Positions 54,301 through 63,156 of a stretch of DNA of 64,000 bases are shown here, in pieces. Position 1 is the first letter of the stretch, and every line of letters starts with the position of its first letter. Location of the stretch: NCBI RefSeq assembly GCF_009646095.1, contig NZ_CP045725.1, positions 434,001-498,000 of the forward strand, written 5' to 3'. Under the pieces are notes generated by a model. That model ran no database searches, was not told the origin of the DNA, and worked only from the letters and a program-made list of their open reading frames with translations. The DNA comes from Raineyella fluvialis. Lineage in GTDB: Bacteria > Actinomycetota > Actinomycetes > Propionibacteriales > Propionibacteriaceae. The position numbers and the translations under genes were made by a program.

Positions 54301-55656
54301 ATGTCCACCGCCATCCCGTCGACGACGACCGGCGCCACCGGTTCGTCCGGCCAGTCCTTCCGCGCCCGTGCGTCGAGCTTCATCGGCTCGGCCGTTGAGT
54401 ACTACGACTTCCTGCTCTACGGCGCGGCCGCCGGCCTCGTCTTCCCCAAGCTGTTCTTCGCGAACCTCGATCCGGCGCTCGGCACCACGCTGTCGTACGT
54501 CATCCTCTTCACCGGCTACGCGGCGCGTCCGCTGGGCGGTCTGCTCTTCGGGCACTACGGCGACAAGTTCGGCCGCAAGCGGATGCTCTTCATCACCCTG
54601 CTGGTGATGGGCCTGGTCTCGATCTCCATCGGCCTGATGCCGGGCTCGGCGATGATCGGGGCGGCGGCGCCGATCATCCTCGTGGTCCTGCGGGTCATCC
54701 AGGGCATCGCTGTCGGCGGTGAATGGGCCGGCGCCACGCTGATGTCGATGGAGCACTCGAAGCAGGGATCGAAGGGTCTCGGCGCCTCGCTCGCCGTCGC
54801 CGGTGCCCCGATGGGCGCGGTGCTCGCCACCCTGGTGCTCGCGCTCTTCTCCGGCCGCCATGACTTCATCGTCACGGACGCCTGGTGGGCCTCCTGGCGC
54901 ATCCCGTTCCTGCTGTCCTTCGTCGTCGTGCTGGTCGGCCTCTACCTGCGCTCGCAGATCCACGAGTCGCCGGAGTTCGAGGAGGCCCGTCGCCGCGGCG
55001 AGGTGCACACCAACGTCCCGATCGTCGAGATGTGGACGAAGTACCGCAAGGAGGTCGTCCTCGGCACGCTGGCCGTCGGCGCCCCGCTCTTCCTTCAGGG
55101 CCTGCTGGCCGTCTGGGCAGTGCCGTACGTCGTCGCCGGCCACGCCGTCTCCCGGCAGGACGCGCTGATGATGCTCACGCTCTCCAACGCGTTGCACGTG
55201 TTCGCCATCCCGGCCTCGGCGTGGCTGTCGGACCGCCTCGGCCGTCGCCCGGTGATGATCGGTGGGGCGATCCTGTCCGCGGTGGGCCTGTGGGGGATGT
55301 TCGCCCTGTTCAACACGAACCAGCCGGTGCTGATCGCCCTCGCCTTCATCGTCGGCAACCCGATCCTGCAGGCCTCCATGTACGGCCCGATCGGCGCCTT
55401 CCTCGGCGAGAAGTTCGACGCCAACGCCCGCTACACCGGCGTCTCGCTGACCTACCAGTTCGGCTCGCTCATCGGTGGTGGCCTCGCCCCGCTGATCGCC
55501 GACCAGTTTGTCCGCCACCCCGGCCAGACGCAGAACCTGGCGCTCTACATGTCGGTCTTCTACGTGATCAGCGGCATCGCGGTGCTGCTGTCGCGGGAGA
55601 CGCGGCACAAGCAGACCCACGCGGAGCGCTTTATCGAGGCGAACCTGGTGGACTGA
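54301..55656 (+). CDS. MHS-type MFS transporter, probably for the mhp substrate
   Basis: A 451-residue major facilitator of the metabolite:H+ symporter group (ShiA, ProP and related): SAVEYYDFLLYGAAAGLVFPKLFF in helix 1, RPLGGLLFGHYGDKFGRKRML in the loop between helices 2 and 3, and GIAVGGEWAGATLMSMEH in helix 4 are its signatures. About 12 helices. It follows mhpA and mhpB on the same strand and would import the phenylpropanoid acid. TGAGGAG precedes ATG 54301. A 16-bp tandem repeat lies in the 139-bp gap to mhpB. Confidence 0.9.
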   Translation: MSTAIPSTTTGATGSSGQSFRARASSFIGSAVEYYDFLLYGAAAGLVFPKLFFANLDPALGTTLSYVILFTGYAARPLGGLLFGHYGDKFGRKRMLFITLLVMGLVSISIGLMPGSAMIGAAAPIILVVLRVIQGIAVGGEWAGATLMSMEHSKQGSKGLGASLAVAGAPMGAVLATLVLALFSGRHDFIVTDAWWASWRIPFLLSFVVVLVGLYLRSQIHESPEFEEARRRGEVHTNVPIVEMWTKYRKEVVLGTLAVGAPLFLQGLLAVWAVPYVVAGHAVSRQDALMMLTLSNALHVFAIPASAWLSDRLGRRPVMIGGAILSAVGLWGMFALFNTNQPVLIALAFIVGNPILQASMYGPIGAFLGEKFDANARYTGVSLTYQFGSLIGGGLAPLIADQFVRHPGQTQNLALYMSVFYVISGIAVLLSRETRHKQTHAERFIEANLVD

Positions 55657-55791
55657 GCCCCCGCGGCGCGGACCGCTGCTCAGCAGTCTCCTCGGCCAGG
55701 GCCGGCGGCATCTCACGGTGCCGTCGGCCCTGGCGTCGGTCCTGGGCGCTACGCTGGCGGCGGCCACGTACGCCCCGTCCGAGGAGGCCCC

Positions 55792-57207
55792 ATGGCAGGC
55801 CACGCCGTCCGCGTCACCGGCACGATCGACGCCCCGCCGCAGGCCGTCTGGCGCGTGCTCACCGATCTGGACCGGGCCGCTGAGGTCCTCACCAGCGTCC
55901 ACGAGATCGTCCGCCTGACGGACGGCCCGTACGACGTGGGGACCCGCTGGCGGGAGACGCGGACCATGCTGGGGCGTACGGAGAGCCATGAGCTGACCGT
56001 CACCGAATCGCTGCCCTGTGTGCGGACCGTGATCACCACCGAGGCGGGCGGCGTCACGTACGCCACGCGGATGGAACTGGAGGCGGTGGAGCCCGCCCCC
56101 GCGAAGGGCCGGACCCGGCTGACTGTCACCTTCGAGGCTCGCCACCCCCGGCCGACGACGCGCCAGCGGATCGCCTGGACGGTGATGGGGCCCGCCGGGA
56201 CGCTGCTCACCAGGGCGATGTTGCGTCGCCAGGTCGCCGAGATCTCCGCGGCGGCCGGCGACGGGCGCCGCCGTGCGCGGACGTTCACGGCCGCGTCGAT
56301 CCCCGACCTGACCGGGAGCGTCGCGGTCGTCACCGGCGCGAACGGCGGGCTCGGCCTCGAGTCGGCCCGCGCGCTCGCCGCGAAGGGCGCGCAGGTGGTG
56401 ATGGCCGTCCGCAACACCGCCAAGGCCGAGGCGGCGGCCGACGCCATCCGGGCGGCCGTGCCAGGCGCCTCACTGGAGATCGTGCCGCTCGACCTCGGTT
56501 CGCAGGCGTCGGTGCGCCACGCCGCCCAGACCATCCTCGCCGCCCATCCGGTCATCGACCTGCTCCTCAACAACGCCGGGGTGATGGCCACCGCCGAAGG
56601 GCGGACCGTCGATGGGTACGAGACCCAGTTCGGCGTCGATCACCTCGGCCACTGGACCCTGACGTCACTCCTGCTCCCCGGTCTGCTGGCCGCGCCGGCC
56701 GCGCGGGTGGTGACGACGACGAGCATGGCCCGACTGCAGGCAGGCGGCCGCCTCGACCCCTCCGATCCGCTGCTCGAGCGGGGATATGACCCGTGGGCCG
56801 CGTACTCCCGGGCGAAACGCGCCAACTACCACTTCGCGCTCGGGCTGGATCGGGAGTTCCGCCGGGCCGGGGTGGGCGCGCAGAGCCTGGCGGCGCACCC
56901 GGGACTCGCCTACACCGACCTGCAGCCCACGGCCGTCCGCGGCGGTGGAGCGGGCCGGATGGGGCCGTTATGGGCGGGCCTCGCTCGGCTGATCGGGATG
57001 TCCGCCGCCGACGGTGCCCTGCCCCAGCTGCGCGCGGCCACCGATCCCGACGCCTCGGGCGGGGAGTTCTACGGCCCGCGGTGGAGCAGCCGCGGACCTG
57101 CCGTCCGGCTGCGCGTCGACCGGCGCGGGCTGGACCGGGCCATCGACGATCTGTGGGCGGTGTCGGAGCGGCAGACCGGCGTCCGTCTCGACCTGCGGCC
57201 GCGATGA
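55792..57207 (+). CDS. SRPBCC-SDR fusion protein
   Basis: A 471-residue chain with two domains. Residues 1 to about 150 are an SRPBCC (polyketide cyclase/START-like) domain: VRVTGTIDAPPQAVWRVLTDLDRAAEVL is the typical start. Residues 172-455 are a short-chain dehydrogenase of the retinol-dehydrogenase-like type: TGANGGLG (181-188), NNAG (260-263), Ser311, and Tyr338-x-x-x-Lys342. Both sites look intact. The two folds normally occur as separate proteins; joining them suggests that a hydrophobic ligand is bound by one and oxidised or reduced by the other. GAGGAGG precedes ATG 55792. It starts 135 nt after the MHS transporter and is followed by a hairpin at 57213. Confidence 0.9.
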   Translation: MAGHAVRVTGTIDAPPQAVWRVLTDLDRAAEVLTSVHEIVRLTDGPYDVGTRWRETRTMLGRTESHELTVTESLPCVRTVITTEAGGVTYATRMELEAVEPAPAKGRTRLTVTFEARHPRPTTRQRIAWTVMGPAGTLLTRAMLRRQVAEISAAAGDGRRRARTFTAASIPDLTGSVAVVTGANGGLGLESARALAAKGAQVVMAVRNTAKAEAAADAIRAAVPGASLEIVPLDLGSQASVRHAAQTILAAHPVIDLLLNNAGVMATAEGRTVDGYETQFGVDHLGHWTLTSLLLPGLLAAPAARVVTTTSMARLQAGGRLDPSDPLLERGYDPWAAYSRAKRANYHFALGLDREFRRAGVGAQSLAAHPGLAYTDLQPTAVRGGGAGRMGPLWAGLARLIGMSAADGALPQLRAATDPDASGGEFYGPRWSSRGPAVRLRVDRRGLDRAIDDLWAVSERQTGVRLDLRPR

Positions 57208-57212
57208 GCGCT

Positions 57213-57239
57213 GGGGGCGTTCCCGGTGTCGGTGCCCCC
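57213..57239 (+). terminator. Possible terminator hairpin after the SRPBCC-SDR gene
   Basis: GGGGGC (57213-57218) and GCCCCC (57234-57239) with a 15-nt loop, 5 nt after the stop codon. The short stem makes the call tentative. Confidence 0.4.
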
Positions 57240-57282
57240 GGCTAGGCTCAGAGGGACGCTGAACTCGAGGAAGGACAACGGC

Positions 57283-57705
57283 ATGACCGACTCCGGACCG
57301 GCCCCGTACGTGGTGGACATCGAAGCCGCCACCCTCGCCAACACCTACTTCCGGGACACCTTGTGGACCGGCACATTCCTGCAGATGACCGTGATGGCGA
57401 TCGAGCCCGGCGGCGAGGTCGGTGGGGAGATCCACGACGACCACGACCAGTTCATCCGGATCGAGGAGGGCCGCGCCCGCGTGGTGATGGGCCCGGCCAA
57501 GGACGTCTTCACCCTGGACCAGGAGGTCGAGGAGGACTGGGTGATCCTCATCCCGGCCGGCAGCTACCACAACGTCATCAACGTCGGCGACGGGCCGCTC
57601 AAGCTCTACTCGCTCTATGCGCCGCCGGAGCACAGGCCCGGCACCCGGCACGAGACCGCTGAGGACGCCCGGGAGGACCCCCAGGAGACCGACCTGGTGG
57701 ACTGA
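57283..57705 (+). CDS. Cupin domain protein
   Basis: A 140-residue cupin. GGEVGGEIHDDHDQFIRIEEGRARV is motif 1, with His, His and a Glu/Gln position for the metal, and ILIPAGSYHNVINVGDGPLKLYSLYAPPEH is motif 2 with its His. This is the mannose-6-phosphate isomerase-like type of small cupin. The Asp/Glu-rich C terminus (HETAEDAREDPQETDLVD) lies outside the barrel. GAGGAAGGA precedes ATG 57283. The methyltransferase gene begins 3 nt after its stop, so the two form an operon. Confidence 0.88.
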   Translation: MTDSGPAPYVVDIEAATLANTYFRDTLWTGTFLQMTVMAIEPGGEVGGEIHDDHDQFIRIEEGRARVVMGPAKDVFTLDQEVEEDWVILIPAGSYHNVINVGDGPLKLYSLYAPPEHRPGTRHETAEDAREDPQETDLVD

Positions 57706-57708
57706 CAT

Positions 57709-58463
57709 ATGGCCACCACCTCCCCACGGGACTGGGACGCAGCCACGTACGGGGCGCTGCCGCTCCCCCACGTCGGCTGGGGCCGCGGCGTCCTCGACCG
57801 GCTCCACCCGGTCGACGGCGAGACCGTCCTCGAACTGGGCTGCGGCACTGGACGCGACGCCGCCGTACTGCTGAGCGAGCATCCGGGCTGCCGGGTGATC
57901 GCCCTGGATGCCTCCCCGCGGATGCTGACCGCCGCTGCCGAGACGCTGGCACCGTACGCGGACCGGGTGCGGCTCCGCGAGGCCGACCTGCGTGACGGTT
58001 TCGCTCTCGAGGAGCCGGTGGATGCGGCGATGAGCGTCGCCACCTTGCACTGGCTGCCCGACCATCCGGCGGTCTTCGCCTCGGTGGCCCGTGCGCTGCG
58101 GCACGGCGGGCGCTTCGTCGCGGACGCAGGCGGCGCCGGGCAACTCGAGCGCGTCCACCGGGCCCGCCGGCGCGTCGAGGGCGTGGCGGATCCCGCTGAC
58201 GCCACCCACTTCGCCGGCATCGAGGAGACGCGGACGGCCCTGGTGGCGGCCGGCTTCGTGGACGTCGACGTACGGCTCCGACCGGATCCACTGGTGCTGG
58301 ACGCGGAGACCCTTCGGCCGTACCTGGCCACGGTCATCCTCGGGCGGTCCTGCGCGGACTGCCCGAGGCGGACCGGGACGCGTACGTCGATGCCGTCGCG
58401 CGGGCGATGGACGAACCGGTGATCGACTACGTACGACTCGAGTTCGAGGCTCGCCGGGCCTGA
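57709..58463 (+). CDS. Class I SAM-dependent methyltransferase, frameshifted at 3' end
   Basis: About 251 residues after correction, resembling trans-aconitate methyltransferase. VLELGCGTGRDAAVLL is the SAM-binding motif I, VIALDASPRML motif II, and VDAAMSVATLHWLPDH motif III. One base is missing at about 58336-58344 (CTCGGGCG where CTCCGGGCG is expected). Adding it turns a nonsense tail into LRAVLRGLPEADRDAYVDAVARAMDE and a stop at 58461-58463. Only the last fifth is affected. The gene follows the cupin gene by 3 nt. The methyl acceptor is unknown. Confidence 0.83.
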
Positions 58464-58487
58464 GCGAGCCGGACCCGACAGGCGTCG

Positions 58488-59387
58488 TCAGGCGAGCATC
58501 AGGTCGTCGAGCTTCGCGAAGGTGTATCCGGCCGAGACCAGCTTCGGCAGTGCCACGGCGTACCCCTCGGCGGTCATGCCCTTGGGCTGGTTCATGTGAC
58601 TGATGATGATCGACCCGTGCTTGGCGGTGCCGACGGCCTGGATGACCTGGTCCTTGGTGAAGGTGGCGCCGGCGTCCCCGTTGACGTCGAAGTTGACCGG
58701 GATCTCGCCGAGGTCACGGACGATTTTCACGGCGACGTCGTCGTAGTAGGCGGTGCCGGGGCGGAAGTAGCGGGGCTCCTTGCCGGTCAGCCGCGCCAGC
58801 ACGTCGTGGTTGCCGGCCACCTCGTCGACGACCTCCTGGACACTGGTGGTGCCCTTGATCCCGTACGCCGACCGGCCGCTGACCGACAGCGGGAGGTGGC
58901 GGGTGCCGTGGTTGCCGATCTCGAACAGATCGTCGGCGGCGAGTTGCTCGGCGAGGGCGCGATTGGCCTCGATCCAGCGCGAGTTGAGGAACAGAGTGGC
59001 GGGGATCCGCTGGGAGTGCAGCAGTGCGATCAGGTCGGTGTCGACGCCGGCCCCACCCGGGCCGCCGCAGGCGTCGAAGGTCAGCGCGACGGCCGGCTTC
59101 GTGCTCCGCAGGACGACGCCGTCCACCTCCAGGCCCCAGGCCTTCGGCGTACGACCCTGGTAGCGCTGGGCCACCTCGGTGAGACGCTGCGGCGACAGGG
59201 CGGCGGCGGTCGGTGACGGCGTGGGCGCACTGGGCGGAGTCGTCGCCGCCGCAGTGGACGCGGCCGACCCCGCAGCCGCCCCACTGCTCGTCGCCCCCGG
59301 CGAACCGCCAGTCGGCCCAGCGCAGGCTGCCAGCACCGCAGCGGCTCCGACGGCCAGCGCCCCGCCGAGCACGGCCCGCCGGGACAT
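58488..59387 (-). CDS. Polysaccharide deacetylase family lipoprotein
   Basis: A 299-residue exported protein. MSRRAVLGGALAVGAAAVLAAC is a Tat-like lipoprotein leader with Cys22. A Ser/Thr/Ala/Pro linker of about 45 residues follows, then a NodB-type domain. Motif 1 is LTFDACGGPGG (the second Asp of TFDD is Ala, as in several deacetylase subfamilies), motif 2 is NHGTRHLP (HxxxH), motif 3 is YFRPGTAYYD and motif 5 is ISHMNQP. It probably removes acetyl groups from a cell-surface polysaccharide or peptidoglycan, outside the membrane. The gene converges on the methyltransferase gene. Confidence 0.88.
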   Translation of the reverse strand: MSRRAVLGGALAVGAAAVLAACAGPTGGSPGATSSGAAAGSAASTAAATTPPSAPTPSPTAAALSPQRLTEVAQRYQGRTPKAWGLEVDGVVLRSTKPAVALTFDACGGPGGAGVDTDLIALLHSQRIPATLFLNSRWIEANRALAEQLAADDLFEIGNHGTRHLPLSVSGRSAYGIKGTTSVQEVVDEVAGNHDVLARLTGKEPRYFRPGTAYYDDVAVKIVRDLGEIPVNFDVNGDAGATFTKDQVIQAVGTAKHGSIIISHMNQPKGMTAEGYAVALPKLVSAGYTFAKLDDLMLA

Positions 59388-59502
59388 CCCGAAGGATCGG
59401 CGGCGTCGGGGCGGGAGCGGTCGCGGGACGTCATGGTGACATCATCCGGTACCGAGCGTCAGAGAGCCCTTGGAGAGTGCCATCCGGACCAAGGACCGCC
59501 CG

Positions 59503-60351
59503 TCACTCCCGCAACGGCTCCAGGAGTTGCTCCGGAACCTCGAGCATCCCCTGTAGCAACTGGGCGGAGCGGACCGCGTAGAACCCCTCCGTTGCGCGCT
59601 CGTCGAGGGTGTGGACGATGTTCACGCACCGGCGGACGACCACCCGATCCGCGTCGTCGACGATGGCCTCCTTGCGGATCGCCCCGATGGCGACGAAAGC
59701 GCTGGCGGTCCCCTGCTGGTAGAGGTGGTGGAACGGCGCCTCAGCACCCAGGGAGCCGAGATTGACGAGGTAAGCGCTCGCATACAGCGGAATCGCCTCG
59801 CGAAGGAACCGCGGCAGCAGGTTGTGGAAGTCGAGGAAGAACGCGAACCACGCCACCGCCGCCAGAGCCGGACCCGGCCACGCGGCGAAGACATCGATGA
59901 GGCGATCGCTCCCGCTCGCTTCCTTGCCGCGGGCACGCGCGAGTTCGGCGTTAATCCGATCCCGGACCTCCACCACCGTCTCCCGGCCCGTGAAGGACAC
60001 CTGCACCTGGGTCTCCGGCGCCTCGTCAGTCATCGCCTTCTTGACCACGAACGAGAAGCTGATGTCCTTGTGTACGTAGGTCCGACGCCCGGAGATGAAC
60101 CGGTTGAGTTCCGGGCGGAGGTGGAACGTCCGGGCGAGCGCGGTCAGGAACACATGGAAGAAGGTGATCCGCTCGGCAGCGGGACGACCCTGGTTGTAGT
60201 CGGCCAGCCAGTCGAGCAAGTGGTCGACGTCGACCCGTTGCGGGTAGTAGACCATCGAGTCGATCCGTGTCGACGTCAGGAACGGCACCACGCGCCGCAG
60301 CGGCGGGATGTCGTCCACCCGGATGCCGTCGGCACGCCGAAAGAGGACCAT
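59503..60351 (-). CDS. Stand-alone 2-oxoacid dehydrogenase E2-like acyltransferase domain, degenerate active site
   Basis: A 282-residue protein matching the trimeric E2/chloramphenicol-acetyltransferase fold: ITFFHVFLTALARTFHLRPELNRF is the family core helix and NLGSLGAEAPFHHLYQQGTASAFVAIGAI its central sheet. Lipoyl and peripheral-subunit-binding domains are absent. The catalytic HxxxDG motif is not preserved: the matching region reads VNIVHTLDERATEG. A hydrophobic segment (WPGPALAAVAWFAFFLDF) is unusual for this fold and may attach it to the membrane. Function unknown. A perfect AGGAGG precedes ATG 60351. Confidence 0.8.
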   Translation of the reverse strand: MVLFRRADGIRVDDIPPLRRVVPFLTSTRIDSMVYYPQRVDVDHLLDWLADYNQGRPAAERITFFHVFLTALARTFHLRPELNRFISGRRTYVHKDISFSFVVKKAMTDEAPETQVQVSFTGRETVVEVRDRINAELARARGKEASGSDRLIDVFAAWPGPALAAVAWFAFFLDFHNLLPRFLREAIPLYASAYLVNLGSLGAEAPFHHLYQQGTASAFVAIGAIRKEAIVDDADRVVVRRCVNIVHTLDERATEGFYAVRSAQLLQGMLEVPEQLLEPLRE

Positions 60352-60438
60352 GGCAACCTCCTGCGCCTGAGCGTACGATCGCCGGCGCCTGCCCGTCCCG
60401 TGCTCGGCGGAGTCCCTTCGATTGTCAGAGGGATTCCC

Positions 60439-60444
60439 TAGCGT
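60439..60444 (+). promoter_or_regulatory. Probable -10 box of the DUF222-HNH gene (leaderless transcript)
   Basis: TAGCGT fits TANNNT and ends 7 nt before ATG 60452. No ribosome site is present. It sits between the arms TTCCC and GGGAA, which form an inverted repeat. Confidence 0.5.
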
Positions 60445-60451
60445 GGGAACC

Positions 60452-61837
60452 ATGAAGAGAAGCGGGTCGATCGGGCCGATCGGGTCGATCAGGCCGGATC
60501 CGAGCGGTGTGGCCGATTCCACCCCGTCGATGCTGGCGCGCGCCGTGGGAGAGGTCGCCACCTTCCTCGAGCGCGGGACGGTGTGCCTCACCGACCGGCA
60601 ACTGCTCGCCGCGTCGACGGCCCTCCAGGGCCTCCTCTCCCGGGTGACGGCTGCGGAACTGGTCGTGGTCCAGGAGCTGGAGACCCGAGGGACGACGCTC
60701 GCACTGCTCGGTGTGTCCACGCCGGCATGGCTACGCAGTGCGAACCGGCGGACGGCTCGCCAGGCTCATCAGACCGTCCGCACGGCCGCCGAGCTGGCGG
60801 CTCACCCCGCCGTGGCCCAGGCCTTGGGAGCAGGCGAGGCCTCACCTGAGCAGGCCCGCGGCATACTGGCCGGTCTGGCCGTCCTGCCGCCCGATCTCGA
60901 CCCGGTCACCGCCTCGACGATCGATCAGGACGTGGTCGAGCACGCCGCCCGTTTCGACCCTGACCAGTTGCGTCAGTTGGCGAATCACGCGGTGGAGGTG
61001 CACGCCCCCGAGGTCGCGGAGGAGTGGCTGCGGAAGTTGCTGGAGCAGCAGGAGGCCGAGGCACGCAAGAAGCGGAAGCTGGACTGGAGCCGCGACGGGC
61101 AGGGGGCCACCTTCTTCCGAGCGAAGTTGCCCACCGTCGAGGGGGACGAGTTCATCGCCCTGATCGAGGCGTACGTGTCGAAGGCCTATCGCAGTCAGGA
61201 AATCGAGGCGCTCGACCCTGCCTACACCGCCCCGACCGCGTCGCAGTTGCGCGCCGATGCCCTGATGAGCCTGGTCGACCAGTGCGCGGCGGAGGCTGCG
61301 GCACCCGTGCAGGGCGGGGACCGTCCGCGGATCACCGTCGTGATCGACGAGGCGCGGCTCCGCAGCAGGATGGGGACCGCCGAACTCCTCGACTCCGGCG
61401 AGACCGTCTCGGCGGGGGCTCTGCGCCGGCTGGCGTGCGACGCGGACATCCTTCCTGCCGTCCTCGGCGGGTCGAGTCAACTGCTCGACGTGGGCCGGAC
61501 GATGCGCCTGGTGTCGGGCGATCTGCGCCAGGCCGTCCACCTCCGCGACCGCGGCTGCGCCTTCCCCGCTTGCGATCGTCAGGCCCGGTTCTGCGAGGTC
61601 CACCACATCGTCCCCTGGGCGTGCGGCGGTGTCTCGGCGCTGCCCAACCTGGTACTGCTGTGCCGCCACCATCACGCCATGGTTGAGCCGGATCCCCGGT
61701 CGGTTCCGGGGGCTCGCTGGGAGGTGCGGATGGCGGCAGACGGCATCCCCGAGTTCCTGCCACCGCAAGCTCGCGGCTTCGCCCGGACGCCGCAGCGCAA
61801 CGCCCGCTACGAGTTGCGAGATCCAGGCCCGCCGTGA
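60452..61837 (+). CDS. HNH endonuclease with DUF222 domain
   Basis: A 461-residue protein of the DUF222-HNH type that is multi-copy in many actinobacteria. The DUF222 part spans about 25-330. The C-terminal HNH fold has CAFPACDRQARFCEVHHIVPW, GGVSALPNLVLLCRHHH and two zinc-type Cys positions. Its role is unknown; some relatives sit inside introns or mobile elements, but none is evident here. The N terminus is extended by a 9-bp tandem repeat (SIGPIGSIRP). Its last 31 bp overlap the 3' end of the converging MFS gene. Confidence 0.9.
   Translation: MKRSGSIGPIGSIRPDPSGVADSTPSMLARAVGEVATFLERGTVCLTDRQLLAASTALQGLLSRVTAAELVVVQELETRGTTLALLGVSTPAWLRSANRRTARQAHQTVRTAAELAAHPAVAQALGAGEASPEQARGILAGLAVLPPDLDPVTASTIDQDVVEHAARFDPDQLRQLANHAVEVHAPEVAEEWLRKLLEQQEAEARKKRKLDWSRDGQGATFFRAKLPTVEGDEFIALIEAYVSKAYRSQEIEALDPAYTAPTASQLRADALMSLVDQCAAEAAAPVQGGDRPRITVVIDEARLRSRMGTAELLDSGETVSAGALRRLACDADILPAVLGGSSQLLDVGRTMRLVSGDLRQAVHLRDRGCAFPACDRQARFCEVHHIVPWACGGVSALPNLVLLCRHHHAMVEPDPRSVPGARWEVRMAADGIPEFLPPQARGFARTPQRNARYELRDPGPP
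60463..60498 (+). repeat. Tandem repeat, 9-bp unit x4, inside start of DUF222-HNH gene
   Basis: CGGGTCGAT, CGGGCCGAT, CGGGTCGAT and a diverged fourth unit, coding for an SIGPIGSIRP stretch ahead of the conserved domain. Confidence 0.8.
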
Positions 61838-63111
61838 TCCGCCCCGCCCCGGGCGGCGCCGGGGATCTCGTCGTCCACGTACGCCGGTCGCGCAAGCCGG
61901 AGGCCGGCGAGCGTCATCACGACGGCGGTGCCGATCAACAAGGCCAGGACCTGCGCCCACCCGCCGGTCACCTGGTGGAGCACGCCGACGAGCAGCGGCC
62001 CGAGACCCGCGAGCACGTAACCGACCGGCTGGATGAAGCCGGAGACGCGCGCGGTCACGTGCGGGTTGTGGGTGCGGGCGGTGATCATGGCGATGGCCGC
62101 CGTGAAGGCCCACCCGCCGAGACCCAGCAGCCCCGCCCACAGCCACGGCACGACAGCGGGGGCCAGCCACAGACCGACATAACCTCCGGCGGTGAGGACG
62201 CCGAAGACCACGATCCCCACGGTGAGGTCGCGCGCACGGGCGACCCAGACCGGCATCAGGAAGCCCCCGACAATCCCGAGCAGGGAAATCAGTCCCAGCA
62301 AGCCACCCGCGGCGGTCGCCGAGAGCCCGGCGTCGCGGTAGATCTGCGGCAGCCAACCGAACTGGGCATACGCGTTGAGAGCCTGCATCCCGAAGAACAG
62401 CGACAGCGCCACCGCCGTGGGCGAGCGGAGCAGTGATCCACTCGGCGCCAGGATCGGCGCCCCGGCCCGGTCGGCCCGGTCCCGGCGCTCCCGGATCGTC
62501 AGGACGGTCCACGGCACCAGGCCGACGCCGGCGGCGAGCCCCCACATGCCGAGGGCAGCACGCCATCCGCCGGGAGCGATGGCCGCGATCGGCGAGGCCA
62601 ACATGGAAGCTGCTGCCGCCCCGACCAACAAGGTGACGCTGTAGGCGGTCATCAGCCGGGTGACGTACGTGCCGCCGTGCCTCTTGATCCAGGCGGGCAC
62701 CAGCACGTTGCCGAGCGCCATCCCGGACAAGCCGACCAGCGTGGCGAGGAGGAAGGTGAGGGCCGAGGCAGTGAAAGTCCGCGCCAGGAATCCGACGGTG
62801 ATGAGAACGAGACCGGTGAGGACGCCCGCGGTGAGGCCGATGCGACGTGACAGGGCCACCGCCGCCGCACCGATCGCCCCGAACGTCAGGCCCGGAAGCG
62901 CGGTGAGCATACCCGCGACGCCGCCTCCGAGGCCGAACTGCTGGCGGAGTTCGGCCATCACCGGCCCGACGGACGTCGCGCCCGGACGCAGCGCCGCAGC
63001 CACCAGGATCACGGCCACCAGGGCCAGGGCCGGGCCGACGAGTCCGACCTGCGTACGCATGGGCGAGGGGCTTGGGGCCGACGGACGGCCTCCCCGTGTG
63101 TTCTCACTCAC
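61807..63111 (-). CDS. MFS transporter, CynX/NimT type
   Basis: A 434-residue major facilitator with about 12 helices. LRPGATSVGPVMAELRQQFG after helix 1, then SRRIGLTAGVLTGLVLI, and GNVLVPAWIKRHGGTYVTRLMTAYS in the fourth helix region are typical of the cyanate/2-nitroimidazole (CynX/NimT) group. The substrate is not predictable. The C terminus ends in a Gly-rich tail that runs into the DUF222 gene on the other strand. Its upstream neighbour is a nitroreductase gene, 45 nt away on the same strand. That pairing is reminiscent of nitroimidazole handling, but this is only suggestive. Confidence 0.9.
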   Translation of the reverse strand: MSENTRGGRPSAPSPSPMRTQVGLVGPALALVAVILVAAALRPGATSVGPVMAELRQQFGLGGGVAGMLTALPGLTFGAIGAAAVALSRRIGLTAGVLTGLVLITVGFLARTFTASALTFLLATLVGLSGMALGNVLVPAWIKRHGGTYVTRLMTAYSVTLLVGAAAASMLASPIAAIAPGGWRAALGMWGLAAGVGLVPWTVLTIRERRDRADRAGAPILAPSGSLLRSPTAVALSLFFGMQALNAYAQFGWLPQIYRDAGLSATAAGGLLGLISLLGIVGGFLMPVWVARARDLTVGIVVFGVLTAGGYVGLWLAPAVVPWLWAGLLGLGGWAFTAAIAMITARTHNPHVTARVSGFIQPVGYVLAGLGPLLVGVLHQVTGGWAQVLALLIGTAVVMTLAGLRLARPAYVDDEIPGAARGGADHGGPGSRNS

Positions 63112-63156
63112 AGGGGGAGGCTAGTCGTCGAACTGGTCGACCGCCGCACCGTACGG

